Shown piece by piece: positions 59,896-64,000 of a DNA stretch of 64,000 bases. Position numbers and translations under genes: made by a program. A model generated the notes under the pieces. That model searched no databases, was not told the DNA's origin, and worked only from the letters and a program-made list of their open reading frames with translations. The stretch is taken from contig RQTK01000028.1 in assembly GCA_003991915.1 (NCBI GenBank), positions 842,110 through 906,109 of the forward strand. Reading direction: 5' to 3'. Within the stretch, counting starts at the first letter, position 1; each line of letters starts with the position of its first letter. The DNA is from Elysia chlorotica (taxonomy: Eukaryota; Mollusca; Gastropoda; Plakobranchidae).

Positions 59896-59989
59896 TGCCC
59901 CGGGTGAGGATCGAACTCACGACCTTCAGATCGCTCTGTTGTGCTTTGTGATTATGAGACTGACGCGCTACCTACTGCGCTACCGAGGC
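59896..59989 (-). tRNA. tRNA-Met(CAU), 21-nt intron (copy 6)
   Basis: Full 94-nt copy with intact stems and a five-T terminator. Confidence 0.88.
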
Positions 59990-60204
59990 TGTCGATCAAA
60001 ATGAAAATATTTTGCTCTACTAATTTGATAAAACCTTGCTGATTCTGAAAGGGAGAGAGATTATTCTAGGCGTAGTGTGTGGATGTGGTTCAATATAAAA
60101 AAAAAAAAAAACCAACAACAACTACACGTTTACTTTGTCCACATAAAAATTGTAGTGTATACTAATAACTATATCTTGTTTTATAAATGTATATTAAGAT
60201 TACT

Positions 60205-60226
60205 CTCTCTCTCACTCTATCTCTCA

Positions 60227-60271
<45 letters not shown>

Positions 60272-60281
60272 TCTCTCTCAG
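60205..60281. repeat. (CT)n microsatellite
   Basis: CT run, second copy of the block at 59190-59257. Confidence 0.95.
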
Positions 60282-60592
60282 AAATTTGTACACGATTTGA
60301 TGGACCACAGTTTCCCTCTATCTCTCAGTATATCATCTATTCTCTTTACGTCTTCTGCTACTATGTTTCTTACAGATATACATAGAGGGCCAAGATGTAA
60401 AAAAAAATACAGTCATGAATTGGGTTTATGTCACTTCGGTTTTCTCCGAAGAGCCTGTACGGGGACGGGAGCACTGGATCTCTATTACGAGTTCAGAAGG
60501 TCGTCAGCAAGGCAATTTTTACCTGCTGCCACACGTGCCAGACAAAGAATAAAAAAGCGGGGGAACCAACACTCCTATCACAACTGAACACA

Positions 60593-60740
60593 TACTGACA
60601 CCGACTCCAGAGGTAGGGGACGAAGCCAACCAAAATTAATACACATTTCACCGATCGTGGTTTTTGAACTGGTGACCTCTAGGTTGGCAGACCAACGCTA
60701 TACCTCCCGCGTTAAACCCACGCCAGTTCGCTCCTAGCCA
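60593..60740 (-). mobile_element. tRNA-derived SINE, Gly-like head, copy 2
   Basis: Same head and tail as 59258-59400 with about 10 percent differences. Confidence 0.6.
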
Positions 60741-61085
60741 CGAGTCTTATCTGAGAAGGATATAATGATAATGTACTCGTATATGGCGATAAAAAGGAGT
60801 GTGTTCTTAGGATAGAGTTTAACTAGAATAAAACATTACCGGAAGATGTAATTGGTCATCAGCGGTATCCCTGATTTCACCGTTTTCCTGTATCACTGTA
60901 AAATGAGAGTACAAGTACATGCACGGACATTATTTTGTAGTTGAGTTGATTTAATGTCCAACATCAGCACTATAAAGGCTACATTGTGGACGGGCCCCAA
61001 GACTGACGTCTGACAATTTTATGTGCTGCCACACCCGAGACAGGGCGGGGATACCATGACTCATGTCTCAACCGGTCACATTTAA

Positions 61086-61178
61086 CTGACACCGACCCAA
61101 CCAGTAGGGAGTACAATCACTAGGGTTCGAACTTGGACCTTTTGCGACGGAAGCCGATGTTCTACCCCAGGGTCACAT
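61086..61178 (-). mobile_element. tRNA-derived SINE with intact B box
   Basis: Minus strand: GGTAGAACATCGGCTTCC head, B box AGTTCGAACCC and tail CCCTACTGGTTGGGTCGG. On the plus strand the tail reads TGACACCGACCCAACCAGTA. Confidence 0.65.
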
Positions 61179-61483
61179 ACGGAAGGGGAACAAAAGGTAT
61201 AGCAGGTATAAGAAGCGAAACACGAGAGTAATTTTCTTCTTAACGCAAATTTGTCTTCTAAAAGCGATTGGTCTTTCTCCTAATTGTCTGGAGCAGAGGC
61301 CTGTTGCTGTTGTTGCTGTTATTGTTGTTGTTGTGCAATAAGTAGGCCTATGTGCCCAATATTTTAATGAAATAGCAACTTTGGTTCTAAATGCCATTGT
61401 TTGTTTTTTTTTTATTTCGGCGATCCTGTAATCTTTAGAATCCACCATCTTGACATGATAGCGGTATCATAGAAAAAACTAAC

Positions 61484-61577
61484 TGCCCCGGGTGAGGATC
61501 GAACTCACGACCTTCAGATTATTCTGTAGTGGTTTGTGATTATGAGACTGACGCGCTACCTACTGCGCTACCGATGC
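61484..61577 (-). tRNA. tRNA-Met(CAU), intron (copy 7), acceptor mismatch
   Basis: 94 nt, but the 5' strand reads GCATCGG so one acceptor pair is lost, and the intron has several changes. The terminator T run is a few bases further away. It may be a pseudogene. Confidence 0.7.
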
Positions 61578-62142
61578 TGTGAGTACAATATTATTATCAG
61601 ATAAAATTTCATGTCCTAATTTGATAATACACTGTTGATTCAGAGATATATAGAGAGATTGTTCATAACGTAGTGTGTAGAAGTGCTTCAAGACAAAGTG
61701 ATAACAAGAAAATCTACACGTTTACTTCGTTCATATAAAAATATTATGGTGTATACTACGATATCTCATGTTATAAATGTACCTTAAGATTACTCTGTCG
61801 ATTTGTGATAGAGACTGACGCACACGTAAATAAATGCACTACCGAGGTTCCGGAAATATGTTTTTATACATTCTCTTATCACTATTCATTTACTTATCAA
61901 GAAATGACTGATTCTAATGTTTCGCTATATCACTGTAAAATGAAAGTACATACACTGACAGTGACATTATTTTGTCCTCATACGGAAGGGGAACAAAAGG
62001 GATAGCAGGTATAATGAGAAGAAAGAGGCAAAACACGAGAGTAATTTTATTTTTAACGCAAATTTGTCTTCTAAAAGCGATTGGTCTTTCTTCTAATTGT
62101 CTGAAGCAGAAGCCTGGTGTTGCTGTTGTTGCTCTTATTGTT

Positions 62143-62182
<40 letters not shown>

Positions 62183-62924
62183 TCTTGACTAATAATTTGA
62201 AGCCCAAAATGTTGAACATGAAGACTACTGTAGTGTTCTAAGACTTGACAGATAGTCATCAAAATAAGCATCGTGTATTCCTTTCTATAAGAAATCGAAT
62301 CTATACTGCATTATAATGTTATGTATCTTGAGGGAGGCTACCCACAATAACAGGAAAAGTCAACGAATCGACTGAAGTAAACACCTTTTGTTACATGACA
62401 AGGGCAATTGTGATATATTGATTTTAAATTAGCATCATAGTTAATACAAAATTGAATAATAATCAGTGAGACAGAGAGAAGAACTGAAACAAACTAATTC
62501 TGAAAGGGAGAGAGATTATTCTAGGCGTAGTGTGTGGATGTGGTTCAATATAAAATTGCTGTTTTCTCTTAGTCTAACGTCTCCTAAGTTCTGAGGGTCC
62601 TTTACGGCAACGGGGTCCTATTACTAGTGATTTGTCAGTCAAATAATAATACTGACACCAACCAAACCTAACCAGTAAAGGTAGTGAAAAACGAGACGGC
62701 CTGAGCTGAGTGGGGAAAGTATATTGGAAGCCACAAAATACACATGTAGCCTGCCTTTGGGGCGATTACCTTACCTGCTTTTTACATACACAGCACCCTG
62801 AAATAACCAAAAACTTAAACACATATTTAAAATAAATTTGATGTACAAAAATTAGTAGATCATATGCGTTTAGACGCCAACTTCCACTGTAAAATGAATA
62901 AGAAAAAAAAAAGAAAAAAAAAAC

Positions 62925-63018
62925 TGCCCCGGGTGAGGATCGAACTCACGACCTTCAGATCGCTCTGTTGTGCTTTGTGATTATGAGACTGACGCGCTAC
63001 CTACTGCGCTACCGAGGC
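62925..63018 (-). tRNA. tRNA-Met(CAU), 21-nt intron (copy 8)
   Basis: Full 94-nt copy, matching copy 6 over the gene, with a nine-T terminator. Confidence 0.88.
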
Positions 63019-63154
63019 TGTTGATCAAAAGGAATATTATTTGATGTACTAAATTGATTAAAAAAAACCTTGCTGATTCTGAAAGGGGGAGACAGATTAT
63101 TCAAAGCGTTGTGTGTGGATGTGGTTCAAGAGAAAAAAAAAAACATTTGGTTTT

Positions 63155-63196
63155 GTGATTATGAGACTGACGCGCTACCTACTGCGCTACCGAGGC
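63155..63196 (-). pseudogene. tRNA-Met 5' half fragment (copy 9)
   Basis: Same extent as copy 5: 5' half ending inside the intron. Confidence 0.85.
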
Positions 63197-63341
63197 TCTG
63201 CTGTTGGTAATATTTTGGATAATTATTGTTTGGGCAAGTAAGAGACTGATTATCGGTGATACGGTATTTCCTTAGCTGCAGAGCATTAGAAGCGAGTGAT
63301 ATTCAGTGCTTGATTAAATTGTTGGCGACAGAGGCTTCCCT

Positions 63342-63342
<1 letters not shown>

Positions 63343-63427
<85 letters not shown>

Positions 63428-63470
63428 CTCCTCTCCTCTCTCTCTCTTTCCCTCTCTCTCTTACTCTTTG
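63343..63470. repeat. (CT)n microsatellite, about 125 bp
   Basis: Nearly pure CT run with CTC interruptions at its right end. Frames of Leu/Ser or Arg/Glu across it are not genes. Confidence 0.97.
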
Positions 63471-63479
63471 ACATTAAAA

Positions 63480-63905
63480 ATATGATTGTGCAAAAAAGTT
63501 TTGAGAAGAAAAAAAAAAGGAAGACATGATTAGGATGTTTCTGATTTGTTTCCGGTGAAATACGTTGATCTTCTCTTCTTCTGCTGTGGTAAGACCTCAG
63601 TTGTAACGCACTATGGACTTTCCGACATACTTGTATTGCCTAACTTTAGTTGTTGTTTTGAGATTGTTTCCTTTTACTCATACATTATTTAGGTTATATG
63701 CAAGCCTTTTTCTGCGTAAACTCTTTCCATTATTGTCACTTTTTGATGCCAGTGTGCATTCTGTCTGGTCTGTATTTACTCTTAGCTTATCAATTTTTTC
63801 TCAGTATATCTTGCTAATATTGATGTATTCTTGCCCGGTCAAATCCACATCCTTCGCGTATGTCACTTCATTTGAGATTTTCTGTTCCTATTGAGAAATT
63901 GTTGT
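63480..63905. other. Intergenic, no gene recognised
   Basis: A 93-codon hydrophobic frame at 63613-63894 has no recognisable features and looks like chance. Confidence 0.4.
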
Positions 63906-63909
63906 TGAG

Positions 63910-64000
63910 AATATTGGTCGAACATCTTCCAACGCGTGTTCTAGATATTATAAATTGTATAGAGGACTGGGCTAAGGCCATCTCCATGAGGTGTAAACGC
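63910..64000 (+). pseudogene. Possible reverse-transcriptase fragment at the window edge
   Basis: One frame ends NCIEDWAKAISMRCKR, like the LxxIExWAxxxxMxxNxxK stretch that follows the catalytic motif in LINE reverse transcriptases. Only about 30 codons are visible and the usual Asn is not present, so this is weak. Confidence 0.25.

Larger units (their letters stand above)
56600..63250 (-). repeat. Array of tRNA-Met-containing repeat units
   Basis: About 0.4-1.4 kb units share a left flank (CCAACTTCCACTGTAAAATG), an A-rich run, a tRNA-Met gene, a right flank (GCTGATTCTGAAAGGGAGAG, ATTCTAGGCGTAGTGTGTGG) and (GTT)n or (CT)n tracts. Another shared block, CTTTACGGCAACGGGGTCCT to ACGAGACGGCCTGAGCTGAG, is at 57290-57410, 58260-58400 and 62590-62715. 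Units are rearranged rather than perfect head-to-tail repeats. Confidence 0.85.

Noticed and set aside
63256-63474. Leu/Ser and Arg/Glu repeat frames
   Set aside because: CT microsatellite.

Overview
The window is animal nuclear DNA: AT-rich, intron-dense, full of microsatellites, and carrying tRNA-derived SINEs, MITEs and decayed non-LTR retrotransposon pieces. Repeat style (TCTAGATCTAGA-type tracts, an RNase H type common in mollusc LINEs) suggests a mollusc, probably a gastropod. That identification is inference; a search would settle it. There is one scaffold gap of 102 N at 26399-26500.

Layout. (1) 1-20969, minus strand: 27 exons of a KIF27/KIF7-type kinesin (Costal-2 relative). The visible part starts just before the P-loop and runs through the motor and long coiled coil, leaving the window at the left edge. 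The first coding exon, about 60 residues, was not found and may lie in the gap. (2) 20970-27782: intergenic, with a 367-bp hAT-like MITE, tRNA-like SINE heads, an E2F-like motif and the gap. (3) 27783-54145, plus strand: a complete-looking MCM9 gene, head-to-head with the kinesin. Nineteen exons encode an MCM helicase core of about 660 residues followed by a long disordered tail in one 3.3-kb last exon. (4) 54146-56600: intergenic, with a second copy of the hAT MITE (8-bp target duplication) and a decayed LINE end. (5) 56600-63250: a repeat array holding five full-length and four broken elongator tRNA-Met(CAU) genes, all on the minus strand and each with a 21-nt intron, mixed with SINEs and (CT)n/(GTT)n tracts. 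(6) 63250-64000: a long CT tract and a possible LINE fragment.

The two protein genes are not obviously one pathway. MCM9 works with MCM8 in homologous recombination and crosslink repair; KIF27/KIF7/Cos2 proteins are cilium and Hedgehog-signalling scaffolds. Their divergent arrangement could allow a shared promoter.

Most notable: the MCM9 Walker B exon is present twice, 7.3 kb apart, coding for identical protein. The intron after each copy opens with a ~37-bp minisatellite that appears to be a reiteration of the exon-end/5' splice-site junction. A similar exon-end copy sits in a kinesin intron. Also notable are intron-containing tRNA-Met genes in an animal-type genome, an apparent 1-nt frameshift in the MCM9 tail, a 488-bp piggyBac-like element flanked by TTAA, and SINEs in which one shared tail is joined to different tRNA-like heads.
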